A stretch of DNA of 64,000 nucleotides from Phoronis australis (lineage: Eukaryota > Phoronida > Phoronidae), in NCBI GenBank assembly GCA_002633005.1, contig NMRA01000018.1:22683-86682 (forward strand). The letters are read 5' to 3'. The notes beneath the pieces are model-generated. The model was given only the letters and a program-made list of their open reading frames with translations, was not told where the DNA came from and ran no database searches. The translations under genes were made by a program, and so were the position numbers. Shown here piece after piece: positions 1 to 11,422 of this stretch (positions within the stretch are counted from its first letter, which is position 1; each line of letters starts with the position of its first letter).

Positions 1-938
1 CCGCTGTTACACCTCGAGATGCCATGTATCCATTTGGCCTGATTTAGAACACTTGGGGTGTAGAAACGAACAGACTAGAATGAAACAGAGTGGTAGTGAA
101 AAGCAGGAGATTTTTGGGATTGATAATTTGATAATGGGAATTGAAGGGAAAATGCTCACTTTGTAGCGTCAATTTCATTGGCAAAAATAAAATCTTGATT
201 AAAACAAATTCTGTTATTCTCCACTAATCCCATCTTTGGTACACATTATGCACTAAATTTTACACAACAGAGTGAAAATTTGAGAGATTACTTTCAAACA
301 ACGGACAACCGGCTGGTAATTTGAAACGCGTTTTGAAGGTTAATGCCTCTGTATTTTGTATCAAGCGGAAAAGCCAATCAGTTCACGGGATGTGTTACGG
401 TAGTCTTAACGTGGCAAAAGCTCATTGGTCAAGGAATCGTAGGCGTCCAATTTACGCGTCCACTTTGTACGCTAGCAAGCCTTTACTTCACACAAAATTG
501 ATATACCATGGTATGGAGTGTCGTAGTTGACTATTAAAGCGATTAATGAAGTGCGTCGTGTGTACAGTGCACTCTGGTGGACCAGGCGTATACTAAGATT
601 GACCATCCACTTTGTCGGAAACTTTGTACAATGTGTAGTTGAACGAGTGGATGTGAGCAAACTGTTTGATATCATGAAGGAATTTACTCCGATAGCATTT
701 GTAATACACACTTGAGAAATAATGTATGCTTCCAACAAGTAAAACCCTTCGTTTATACCGCAATGTCGTTGATAACTTTACCGAAAAAGTGAACAATGTA
801 TAAAAGGTACACGCATACATGTCCTCACACAGTATAACATACTGCGCGAAGATAGTGTTTCCTCACGAAAGTTCTTCACGGACACGATTTGTCGGTCCGT
901 GAACCAAGTTTTGCAATTGTAAGACATGGTCCCCGGAA
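1..938 (-). other. 3' UTR / downstream flank of LMO4
   Basis: Nothing here looks protein-coding; short overlapping frames on both strands have no recognisable domain. The stretch directly follows the LMO4 stop codon, so part of it is likely 3' UTR. No AATAAA or ATTAAA was seen on the minus strand, so the cleavage site may lie beyond the left edge or use a variant signal. Confidence 0.5.
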
Positions 939-1197
939 TCACTGCACAAAGGCCACTTTCTGTGACGACCTCATTTGCTTATGGTTTCCCACGGACGAGT
1001 TCATTTTCGCCAAGTCCTGTTCACAAATTAGGTTACCATTAACAATGCTGTAGCGATCTCCCGGTACGAGCTGGATGTGACACGTGACACACGTGAAGCA
1101 TTTTAAGTGGTAGACTTGGTTCTGCGCGCGCATCACAAACTCGTTGGCAGGTATGTTCTGACGACATGAAGAGCAGGCGCCGCCAGGACCAAACAAT
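939..1197 (-). CDS. LMO4: LMO4 coding exon 3 (LIM2 and C-terminus)
   Basis: A 259-nt terminal coding exon after acceptor GTTTGGTTCCAG. It begins with the last base of R118 and encodes LFGPGGACSSC through the complete LIM2 module and a 24-residue tail ending QKVAFVQ, then TGA. The zinc ligands are C126, C129, H148, C151, C154, C157, C176 and D179. The whole second LIM domain lies in one exon here. The open frame reads back into the intron up to 1307, but that part is not coding because it lacks a LIM pattern and the acceptor phase fits exactly at 1197. Confidence 0.94.
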
Positions 1198-4100
1198 CTG
1201 GAACCAAACAAATAAAATATACAACTTTCATGGTATGCATATAGGTACAAATGTACTGTGAACAAGTATATTACAGCATTGTTGCTACGGTAACCATACA
1301 GATACAAGTGTACAGCATGTAGGTTATCAGGAGGCCCAAGTTTGCTACCAAAACGAGCCTACGGCGGCCATTGTCCGACACGAAGTTTGAGAACGACTGC
1401 AAGCTGCCTTGTCATTCTGTGTTCAAATAAATACTTTCTTTTCGTTTGAATCCAAAGCGCTATTACTAAATCTAAACGTTCAGTTTTGTTTTTGTTTTTT
1501 TTTTACATTATCCCGGACCGGCAGAACGTTTCATAGCTACACTCTCGTAATTTACGAACACTTTTATTAAGCGACCTTTCGAAAATATTTGAAAACTGAA
1601 ACTTTTCAAGTCTTATTATATAGGTCCTGGCCATTGGAAAGCAGCCGTGTATATAGGAGCACTATTTAACGATGTTATGATGGGAGGCGCACCATAGGTG
1701 CACATTTATTTAAGTGCTGCGCGCCCATCATTATGTCATTAAAATTACCAACTGAAGGCCGGGAGCACTTTCTGCGGTAAGCACAGTTGACGAGAATTTA
1801 AAAATCACGTTTTACTTCGTAAAGCACACCATTACATGAACATAGAAGGAATCCAAATACGAGTGTAATATCAGGAAGCCTGACTATGGGCGATGCCCAA
1901 CAGGGGGGGCTGGGGGGGCTATAGCCTTCCCCATGCACCGCCCGTGCTCACTATATAGAAAATGGATTGAGCTTCCTGTGTAACAAATGTTCAAACGATA
2001 AATTTAAATCAAAATCGATTAACCTTTCTTTTATTATCTATACATTAATATTATTTCGGTAAACCAAATTCTGTAAGCAACTGCAAGCGCTTCGAAACGA
2101 TGGGGCTAATATCGCCTTTGAAACTCGGCGTGCTCCTACACGTGCGCGGGAAGTTTTGAGGTTACGAAAATACCCGAGGTGTTCCGGATGCTCTGAGACT
2201 TGATTGATTCGACTTCCGCCACGAGGAGTATTAAGACATTCGGCAGATTGCTGATAATTATTTTCATCAGCGTCACCACGTTATCATATAACTAGACATG
2301 TATTCTGCACAAGACTTACTTCCACAGCCACTGGGCTTTAGCTGATTATAAACCATTCATTCGATTGCGCTTGTCTTGCGAAGAAACGAAAATAAACCTA
2401 CCGCGATAATTATAATACGTATGGCTTTATTAATCATTTCAAAATAAACTCCGTTATCAGATCGTGCACCTGCCATGAAATGAAAACATGCACGGCATCT
2501 CGTGGCAAGCAACGTGTTGTCTGAACACCAACATTATCGGGGGCTCTTCCCTTATTTTCGCAATACCAATATAATTTGACTCCTCCAAATGTTTTCAGAA
2601 CACCGCTGCATTATATTACCCCCATATTTTTACAAGCCCAGCATAGTCTGATTATTCGTGTTATGAGAACTCCAACAATATTCCACTACCGTGTTTTTCG
2701 GAAATCAACATCTTGCAGTTTCCAGGTTTGAAACACTATCCTGCCATTTCGGTATACCCTCTGTATTAGTATAGCAACCTTTGTACTTTCAATATATACA
2801 ATAAGAAACAAATTTCATTGTTTGTCAGGGTTTGAACATAGAAATACAAGGATGGGTTACAACTACGCAGGACACGGCAATCGTGTGTAACGACGCGTGC
2901 GCCGCTTACTCGTGTATACAAGGCTGAGTTCCGCAGACCTCAAACACTCGCTAGAAAAGCTAGCGTGACCACGCGCTCCGCTTGTAATGCATGACAATAG
3001 CTCACGAAGTATTGCGTTATCTTGCGTTTTCGCGAGCCTTTCGTGTCTACGGAGTACAACCCTAGGAATACCGAACATTCCCTTTACAATACGCGACATC
3101 CCTGTGTACGGTGCAAGCAAACCTTGTCAACACAAATCGACACAATAACTCGCACAGTAATTACCAGCAACTCGTTTTAATTCAATAATAATGCGACAAC
3201 TTGTCTCGAGGTAATGAACAATTGTAAAAATCAATGTTCGTTTGTCAATTTCTTCTAACTGTCGCTTATCAAGCTTATTAGCTCTTACGACCTTTCTGCT
3301 GTTTGCACATTTTTTATGTAATTAGACAGACTTTATGATACAAAACACTTGCCTACAGGTTATGGCAGCAGCGCTGACAAACCGAGGCAAGCACCCGTCA
3401 GGACGCTCCAAACTTTTACGGTTTGACGAACGTAACAGAATATCATTTCAATGATACAGACGACATAAATCCAAGCTAACGGGTAAAAACAAGGTTCAAC
3501 AATATTCAAATAACCAAGGAAACGTTCCATGCTAAACATTCCATTCTAGGTTCCAAGGTTGTTTGCCATGATTTTGAATTTGATCTACATTTACATGTCA
3601 TCAAGGATTGCAAAATCCTTTTCAAAAACGCGGAGTGGTTTTGTTGCGTGTAAAACATGGGTAATGACAGACAACATAGAGCGATTCTGGAGTTTAGCAA
3701 TGAAACGAATGTTTTTTGACCAGATAAACTGAACCAGTTACCACTGCACCTTTATACTCGCTGTATTCCAAAACGAGAACCAAAATGACGATTTTCAAGG
3801 ATGACGCTGCGTTTCGCTGTTATCAAATGACATTACTGTAGGTACATATGACATCGTATTTAACTGCTTACAGGGATCGTTTAAGAAAATCGTGGATATG
3901 AGTGAATGGACCCATACGGACTCTAGTCTACGGGCCAATATGTAGGCCCTATGGGCCACGATACTTTTTTATCTTTTTTCGCTTTCAATTTTAATGGCCG
4001 GGGTTCAGCCATCACATTGCATCGATGAAATTATTTTTGCGTCAATGACGTGGTGCGCGCTCCTAAAATTATCCCTCTGCTTACAACGTGTCTATCATTT

Positions 4101-7100
4101 CAGGAAGTTTATTGCATTTAGCAATTCTATTTATTGCTCTTGATTAGTTTACGTAGTGACGTCATTTAATTATAGTCATTTCAACATACGAAATAAACGT
4201 TTTGCCGTAAATTGCTGTATCAGCCTCACCAAGACACACACACGCTTACAGCTGCATAAGAAAGGCATGCGGGCTGTTGTAATAAAACTGTCGTGCACGA
4301 GACGGATGGTCAATTGTGTGTAACACTGCTAATTACATTAACATTAGACCTCTCGGCATACTGGTAAATTTAAGCGCGAGAAGCGTTGTATATTGCCTGA
4401 GCAAACACAGGTTATTTGATTGTAATGGATTAATTAGGCTATGGCACTTCTATCAGAGGGCGATTCATTGATTCGTTGTCCACACTTTTGTCTTCTAAAT
4501 ACATTAACCGTAACATCTGCTTCAGTTAATTTACGTCTGGTATCTGTAACCGGCCAGTGCCATATGACGGCACAGTTCGTGTTGGACGAGCAGGTTTATG
4601 ATTATCAAGTCCCATTTTACAAGTGGTCATGTACCTACGAAATGCATGGTGCCGTCAGCAGTGACGTGCAGCCAAAGTTAGTGAAAAGATTAGAATCCTG
4701 GCTAGTACATGCAATTTAACGTTCGGCAACAGGTGATATGTTTATCTTTTCGGTAACAATGTTCGCGGTTTACTTTCAGTGACGTCAATACAAGTGTCAA
4801 AAACGCTTATCTATGTTATTCTGTCAAACGCGGCACTCACACATTGATCTTTGTTTCGCCGACTTCAATGCGAATAACATAATTAATTACGTCAAATTGT
4901 TATTTTTTTACTATTGAATCCCTTTCTAGTGGGAATTGCAGGAAAATTATGCAAACGTTATTCTTGGTCGACTATAATTCTTCAAAAGTAAAAAACACAT
5001 GTAAACTGGTCTATGTTACGACTAGTACTGTGAAGGTTTCTTGGAAAAATCTGGTTTCCCGTGGCCAGATCTAGACGACTCGACACCATCTTCGTCGAGG
5101 CAAATATCTCTTTCAATTGACGGAGTTTAATGATTAATTGACAGTAATATTTGGACGGAATCGCGTGCGAAACTACAACAACGCGTTTCAGTCGTGTAAC
5201 TGTATCATTACCTCGATGAAATCCGTACTGTATCGCAGATGCTAAGTTACGTAAAATCTATTTTGAAAAGAACGCGGTCATTTTCAGACCTCAGTACTCC
5301 CCACTCAACAAAGGTACCGTAAGCGCCACAGCAATGCGCGTCACAAACACGCATATTCAAGGTTCCCTATGTCAAAATCTTAATGTTACTGTGAGCTATG
5401 AAGATTTACGGGTGATTTTAATGTATTTGGTGACAACGCCACCTCTGTTAGAAAACGTCAACTATCCCACTTCAGCACGATTTCCAAGGGAATTTAAACG
5501 GTTTTCATTGCCATGTCGTTTATTAAAACTCATATCGGTCTTTCGGCTTCCTCTACAAGGGTGGGTTTAGCAAGAAAGCCGCCAGATTAAAATTCAATGC
5601 GTGGCATTATTGTTTATCGCGAAACAAATCTTTAATAGCTATTACGGCTAATAACGAAATTACGGGTTAGACATTGAATAGTGCGGTTGCCCGACATCCA
5701 AGAAAAGTTGGTTGCCTAGTGTTTAGCAAACAATTCGTGCCTTTTCAGGATTTGTTTAGATTTGCAATATACATTTCGCAGGAACGAGGCCAGAACTAAG
5801 ACATTCGATGATGAAAACGCTAGGCTTAATGTCAGTTTACACAAATGAACAAAGTAACCCAGGTTAAAAAACGTTTTCTATTCTAAACAGAGTGTGTGCT
5901 CGAGTGCGTAAGCTGTTCATTTTTAAGAAAGACCTCGATACCGTGCCCGTCGTCACACCAGCAGATTGGAATGAAAACACAAGGACACAATGTACGGAAG
6001 ACCATAAGGGACTTCTAATTTCTTAATTCTGGGAATTTATATCTCAACACAGCGCACGTGCCACTAGTGGCGGATATACGCGCAGTCCACACTGAAAAAT
6101 AAGTTTTGATAACATGTGTATTGCGAAAATGAAATCGATAAATCTGGCCAATTCACGAGTAGGTGGAACCCTAGAAAAATATTCAAATTCGGTTAACTTC
6201 GAAACATCATATTATGTGCACTGCTGTAGTGGGGCGTAGGCGCACGTAAGCGCAGCGAGCCCCATTTTGGGATTTGAACGTAGCGCCTACGCACCGTAAG
6301 TTACGTTCAGTGCTCAAGGTTATGCGGTGGCCTTTGGACACCTACTTACAGTACCTATAATTTTACCAGTACAGCACTGATTAGGTGAAACTTTCGGACC
6401 ATGTACATTATCCACTTTTTTACAAAGAGCTATTAGGAATAGTTTTATAATGATCCACTTTGGGGGTATTAAACAAGACTTTTATTAAAAAAGCATAAGT
6501 TGCATAAAACAAAAACGAAATGATAATTTAGAAAACTGTAACAGCGTGTGTGAGATTTCATATTGAACATTTACAAACAAAAAGTGGTGATGTCATTGCT
6601 AACAGTGACTGTACCCTTCTCTTTTACTGATTTTTCTAAACATGCTTGCTCACGTGACCAAATTTCTGGCCGTTGGGTATAAAGTAAAAAGCCAAATTCT
6701 CCAGGCTTTGAATTTTCAAAAAAAAGAACATTCAGGGAGTTGAATTTTACAGTTTTGTAGACACTTGGTTAAGTGCACAGGCGTGTCTATGACGTCACAC
6801 ATAACCCAAGGCCACGTGGTTTATACTATGTAGTAAATACTAAACAGGTCTGTACCACATATCTACAAAACTAAATATTTAAAAGTAGAAAGCCTGCGAA
6901 GTTTGATTTGTGAATGTTTACCAATCTGCCATTACTTGGATCACGTGGCCACGTCTTTTAGAAAAATTAAGCAAAATCAAAGGTACATCGACAGCAAAAC
7001 AATTGTATAAATGATCATGATTTTGTTTAAATATCAATGTTAAAGACGAAATTTCAAAAACGCCGTTAAAGTTTTCTGAAATGTCATTTCGTTTCGTTTT

Positions 7101-10100
7101 ATGGACTGTAGATTACATAAGTCCAATTTTATAGTCCCTCCTACAAAAATAGAACATTTAAAAAACAGTTCCCAAATGCTCACAAACATTTTAAGTCTGG
7201 TCTGCTCGCCACCGACTGGGCACATCATTTGACCTAATGAACACAAGCCGAGAAGATTTCTGCCCAGATCAGGTCTTTCTGAGATAGGATGTTCCGAAGT
7301 TGGCCAAATTCGGACGTTCACTAGGGTCCTACACGACTTTACTTAGACAGTTGCAAAGACATTCGATTCACCTTGTTCACTCGTTGCTGCGCAGTGGTCG
7401 TTGAATTTAGATTAATTTGGGGTTAGCGTGCCGGGTAACCGTAAGTTATGGACCTTTTTCTGCCTAGGTAATTGTGCGACATACATTTTGCTCGCCATCT
7501 GTAGGCTGGAAGTGTAATTGTACTTGCTGCGATGATTGGTTTCATTCTTCTAGGGACACTGGTGTCCAACAACCCACTGCAGATGTCCACACATCTCTTA
7601 CTGGTGTCCAACAACCCACTGCAGATGTCCACACATCTCCTACTGTAAAAAGGCCATGCCGTGTCTGGTGCATGTACCTTTCACAATGTTTATATTCACA
7701 CGACAAAAAACAGTCAATTTTTCACCTTGTACACACACACGCACTAGTGCGCACGNATGCACACAAGTGGGCACGGGCCCGTCTCACGTTTCGAGACAAG
7801 TTGTGTGCCTCTATTTAACGCTGGCGTTCGTTGCCCGTTGACTGGAAGTGTAATCTATCGTTTGATCACCGTGTCCAAGAGACACACATATACTATGGTT
7901 GCAAACTGCGCGGGAAATGACACATTTTATGCCCGTATTAAATGTGCGGTCATGTAATTGGGTCACGTGAGCTCTGGAGAAAATGTATGCGCCCAAGTTA
8001 AACGGATTGTTTAATCACTTAAATTATACTTTATTGTCACCCATCGAACTGCGCTTGTATGTGAAATTTGGGTGCATGCGCCAATATGCGAATCACTTGG
8101 GTAAAAAAGGCCATGCAAAAAGGCATTGTTGCATATTTAACCCATGGGCCTAAAGGCGCGGCAATACGGTAGTAGTGAATTACATGCATGCTAGTCAACT
8201 CACATCCGCAACATAAGCATGGACGACACCAGCCATCATTGACGTCATGTGTTACTTTTTAATTGCCGCTGTAAAGGCTCTCTTCAAGCGTAATTTCTGA
8301 AGTTTCAAAATCGATAATGAAGGCATTTCAAAGTGAAGTAAGTGCGTGATAACGCGGATATGGTTGGCAATACTCATCAAGAAACAAATCTGCCAATCAC
8401 GTGCCTGTTTTTAAAAGGCGTTATTTTATTATCACTCACGTCAAGATCGTTTTAATACGTTATTATCTGTCATTTAGTTGTTTATGTAACTTCTTGGCTT
8501 ACTTGTTACTTCTGCACCCAATGCCCTGCAGAAGACGACAAAAAACCCCGTGAACTCGAAAGTGCGAGTGACAAAACGCTCGAAAAATAACAGTGGAAAT
8601 TTTGTAGAAATACGAACTCCTCAAAACTAGATGACTAGCAAGAGCGCCGATTGAAGTTTCGACTTCTTTGTTTTGGTCATTACTTTTTACGAGCCAAAAT
8701 TCGAGTGGAAATATGCAGTCACTCGTATTTTTAATCAGATATTTTTAGCTATGTTCAGCGCTGGTAGTGCATGGGCGGCACAGCACTGAAAAAGTGGGGG
8801 CTATAGCCTCCCCCTCCCAGCCCTTCTGGGATGCATCGCCCATGATGTTTTAACTAGTTTTGGCTACCGCGTTGAACATGGCGTCCACGAATTCAACAAT
8901 CACGTGCATTGTACGTGTGCGCACGACTTTGGCCGTAGCAGAAGTCTTCAATCAAATTGGCAAAACTGGTAAAAGTAAGTCACATGAAGTTGGCCAGCAA
9001 AGACGTAAAGAAAAATGATACGATCTTACACACAGACGCAGTATTTCAAATTAATCACACAGACAATGTAGAAAACTGAGCACTTTGCTGCATCATGCCC
9101 GCACTCAACCTGGCTCAGCACAACATACAACAGTTCTTTCATTGTTTGGCCTACTCGATGATATCCAAAACACTGGCGTGTGTTCAGTAACGCTAGGACC
9201 TAGTTAAAATCTGGCCAAAGTCACGTGCTCTTATTTGAAATACACGGCAATATCTCACGTAATCTCGCGAAGTCTTGCTTTTTAGCGAATTCCTAGCGTT
9301 ACTGAACGGGAGGCTGGTTGTTGATGACACAGCCCGGCGATGGGCATTCAATTTGTAGACGCGTACATATGGCCTAACTGGGCTACGAAACGATAAAAAT
9401 TACTGAATCGGTGGCGTTGGAAACAATCATCTGGTGGTTACAGTTGCACATGTATATTGCGTGCAGAACACGTTTTGATTGTTGGCTACATTTTGAGCGA
9501 ATACATCTACTTATATACGACCAGTGACTAAATGTAGGTAAAAATGAAAAGCAGTTGTTTTTAGGCCCACTTAAACCATGTTTACGGTCATTTTCTATTA
9601 TTAGCGTGATGGCGGAACGGCACACTCAGGTGCACGTACGTCAACGTCGCAGTGCGCATTGCATTAAAGCGCTTAGTCTCGCCAGACAGAAATCATCGCT
9701 GTGTATCGATTACAAAGTAGTCGAGTATTCCAATGGCAGTTTTTAATCAATGTAAATTTGCATAGTCAAACCAACCGAGCGTGTCGTGGTTAGAAAAATA
9801 ACGAGGACGGCGTAAACTGCACATTTCAATCATGTCCAAGTGCGTTCATTAACCGGATCGGTTAGCATGTTTCGAGCGAAAGCGTCTCGCGCAAGGGGCG
9901 ATTTGGTATGTGTAAATAAACATTACACTTGTACGCGCAGGTGAAGAGGGAACCGAAGACAACATTTTCTTATCTTGGAATTTCTAGATATATGTTTAGT
10001 GCATAGGAACGACTCAGTGACGGAAACTTTAAAGTGGAACTTGCACGCTAATTCCTTATCTCTGTGATAGCTATGATTGAAGCATATAGTGACATTTGAA

Positions 10101-11422
10101 TATAAAGTAATTTGAAAATTGTCAAATGTTTTTAAGAACCAGTTTTGTGTCGAAAATGATCCCCGTTAATCACTCAACCGTGTATCGTGACGTGATGTTG
10201 GGGAATAACACTGCACAAGATAATAAATAAGAGGTGGTCCAAACCTCGATCTGCACACCTGAACTGAGCACACTTATCGCAATCATTCAGTAGACGAAGG
10301 TCAAATTCAAGTTTCTGTTGGCCGGAAACCCTCACGCTCTCACACGGAAAGTCTATGGTTGCCACGGTAACCCCGAGACAGCAGTATCGCCCCTGGGTTT
10401 TGAGTTGCTCTGGGGGTTAAAGGAGATGATCCAGGGGTTTAGGCCCCCTGTCATGTGAACCAGTAGAATCTGTGTCTTGTTTACCATGTGAACTATAACG
10501 GCCAGTAGTAAATAATAAATGTTTCCAAATAACGTCTCCCTACACTTACCTGGCGTAGTCGTTTTTACACAGGATCATTCCATTTTTACAAAAGCAAGAC
10601 GGCCCGAGCTCTCCTAGCGGCACTTGACAACAACTACATTTCAAGCAGTCTGTGTGCCAGAAGCGGCTCATCGCGTGCAACAGGAATCGGTCCGCTATTT
10701 TGTTGCCACACGAAGCGCATTGTTTTAGATTACTGCATTTGCTCTTCCCATTACTGCTGGCACTAGTGTTGTTGCCGTTGTTGTTGGTGTTGGTGTTGTT
10801 ATTGTTGTTGCTGCTGGTAGACTTGCTATTGGATGCGCTGGTCTGCGGTTCTGGAACTGAAACGATTGTCGTTCTTCAGGATTACGGCCACCAGTGATTA
10901 TCAAGTCAGTCTAAGAGAAACCTTCACACTGCTATTCTCGCAAACTCCTGGGCTCATTCAAGTTACACAGGCTAGAAGCAATGTCTATGACCTCATCAGG
11001 AGTGTACAAAAGCGCTTGTATGCGCGCTACAACACTACTAATGACGTCATGTCTGGTTGAAATAAATTTGAGAAAAAAAATCAGGTATTGACTTAGGTAC
11101 TGTGCCCAGTGAGCTCAGTGAACAAAATTGGCAAAATATAATGCCTCATACCCGGCACTTGCGACATAAGGTCAACTTTACATTTCGTGTAGATAATAAG
11201 AGCGAATATGCGTCACGTTGTTAGGAACTGCTTCTTACGTCGGTGAGGAGGGTTTATTACAGTGGTAGGGCAGAATACATATTCTCTAGATTGAAAAGTG
11301 AATAATTTGTCGTTTATAATTTGAGAAATAATTCTGATGTAAATATCAACTAATGAATAGATAGCGAATATCTTACCTGAATCACCGCTGTGATTCACAC
11401 GGGTTCCGGCTTGCGAAGACAT
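939..11422 (-). CDS. LMO4: LMO4-like LIM-only transcriptional adaptor, whole gene model (3 coding exons)
   Basis: Joining 11422-11377, 10856-10550 and 1197-939 on the minus strand gives a 203-residue protein. Exon phases agree (G|TT codes V16, AG|A codes R118). LIM1 runs from C62 to D115: C62/C65, H83/C86, C89/C92, C112/D115. LIM2 runs from C126 to D179: C126/C129, H148/C151, C154/C157, C176/D179. Both match the LIM consensus spacing. Stretches such as KIADRFLLHAM, LKCSCCQ, VMRAQNQVYHLKCFTC and LVPGDR identify LMO4 rather than LMO1-3. The vertebrate protein has 165 residues; the extra length here is an Asn/Ser-rich N-terminus (residues 25-52). The C-terminus keeps a QKV motif. LMO4 proteins are nuclear scaffolds without DNA binding that recruit LDB1/NLI and transcription factors. 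Introns are 520 bp and about 9.35 kb. No AATAAA or ATTAAA was found downstream within the window. Confidence 0.94.
1677..1731. repeat. short hairpin element
   Basis: The ends ATGATGGGAGGCGC and GCGCGCCCATCAT are inverted copies, giving a 55-bp hairpin-forming unit. It shares the GGGCGGCGCACC-like left half and the AGTGCTRCGC right half with the element at 25,487, so it is probably a shortened member of the same family. Confidence 0.5.
1884..1946. repeat. CTATAG-core hairpin element
   Basis: Inverted ends ATGGGCG and CGCCCGT enclose a G-rich arm, a GGGGCTATAGCC core and a short loop. The same core and ends recur at 8,768, 25,487 and 47,915-48,055, so this is a dispersed MITE-like family. Confidence 0.6.
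6230..6300. repeat. inverted-repeat element
   Basis: GCGTAGGCGC at 6234-6243 is matched by GCGCCTACGC at 6283-6292. Further symmetry lies at the sides (CACGTAAGC and CACCGTAAG). The GC-rich unit stands out from AT-rich surroundings. It may be a distant relative of the CTATAG hairpins. Confidence 0.4.
7560..7648. repeat. 43-bp tandem duplication
   Basis: Two nearly identical copies of a 43-bp unit beginning CTGGTGTCCAACAACCCACT follow each other directly, differing at about one base. No coding meaning is seen. Confidence 0.85.
8768..8846. repeat. CTATAG-core hairpin element
   Basis: Perfect 8-bp ends CATGGGCG (8770-8777) and CGCCCATG (8837-8844) enclose GTGGGGGCTATAGCC and a second small hairpin (CAGCCCTTCTGGG). 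This is the clearest copy of the family also found at 1,884, 25,487 and about 48.0 kb. Confidence 0.7.
9183..9306. mobile_element. 124-bp MITE with 16-bp perfect terminal inverted repeats
   Basis: TTCAGTAACGCTAGGA at 9183-9198 is exactly mirrored by TCCTAGCGTTACTGAA at 9291-9306. The interior, with CACGTGCTCTTATTTGAAA and the segment AATATCTCACGTAATCTCGC, recurs at about 11,968-12,094 and 60,328-60,440 in the opposite orientation. No coding capacity; a non-autonomous DNA transposon is the simplest reading. Confidence 0.85.
10550..10856 (-). CDS. LMO4: LMO4 coding exon 2 (Asn-rich linker and LIM1)
   Basis: A 307-nt exon between acceptor TCGTTTCAG and donor GCCAG|GTAAGT. It codes for residues 16 (part) to 118 (part). 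The first half is a low-complexity Asn/Ser/Thr segment encoded by AAC and AGC codons. The second half is the complete LIM1 zinc module, ending in the hinge KNDYAR that joins LIM1 to LIM2. The zinc ligands C62, C65, H83, C86, C89, C92, C112 and D115 are all present. The plus-strand frames through this exon that look hydrophobic and Leu-rich are antisense shadows of the Asn repeat. Confidence 0.93.
10857..11376 (-). other. LMO4 intron 1 (520 bp)
   Basis: Intron between the exon encoding the N-terminal 15 residues and the LIM1 exon. It has a GTAAGA donor and a CGTTTCAG acceptor. It holds one CRE-like TGACGTCA near 11,043; nothing else is evident. Confidence 0.85.
11377..11422 (-). CDS. LMO4: LMO4 coding exon 1
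   Basis: This 46-nt exon encodes the start codon and 15 residues (MSSQAGTRVNHSGDS) plus one base of the next codon. The donor is CAG|GTAAGA on the minus strand. The start was chosen because it is the only ATG that splices in frame to the LIM1 exon. The ATG sits in a fair context (GAC before it). Sequence upstream of 11,422 is presumed 5' UTR or promoter; I see no TATA box placed convincingly. Confidence 0.82.

Larger units (their letters stand above)
1198..10549 (-). other. LMO4 intron 2 (9.35 kb)
   Basis: Non-coding intron between the LIM1 and LIM2 exons. Short frames inside it show no known domain or splice context. It contains several small inverted-repeat elements (1677-1731, 1884-1946, 6230-6300, 8768-8846, 9183-9306) and a 43-bp tandem duplication (7560-7648), each listed separately. 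A long intron in a developmental regulator is a usual home for enhancers, but none can be called from sequence alone. Confidence 0.85.

Noticed and set aside
10652-10897. Leu-rich plus-strand frame
   Set aside because: Antisense of the Asn/Ser-rich segment and LIM1 exon of LMO4.
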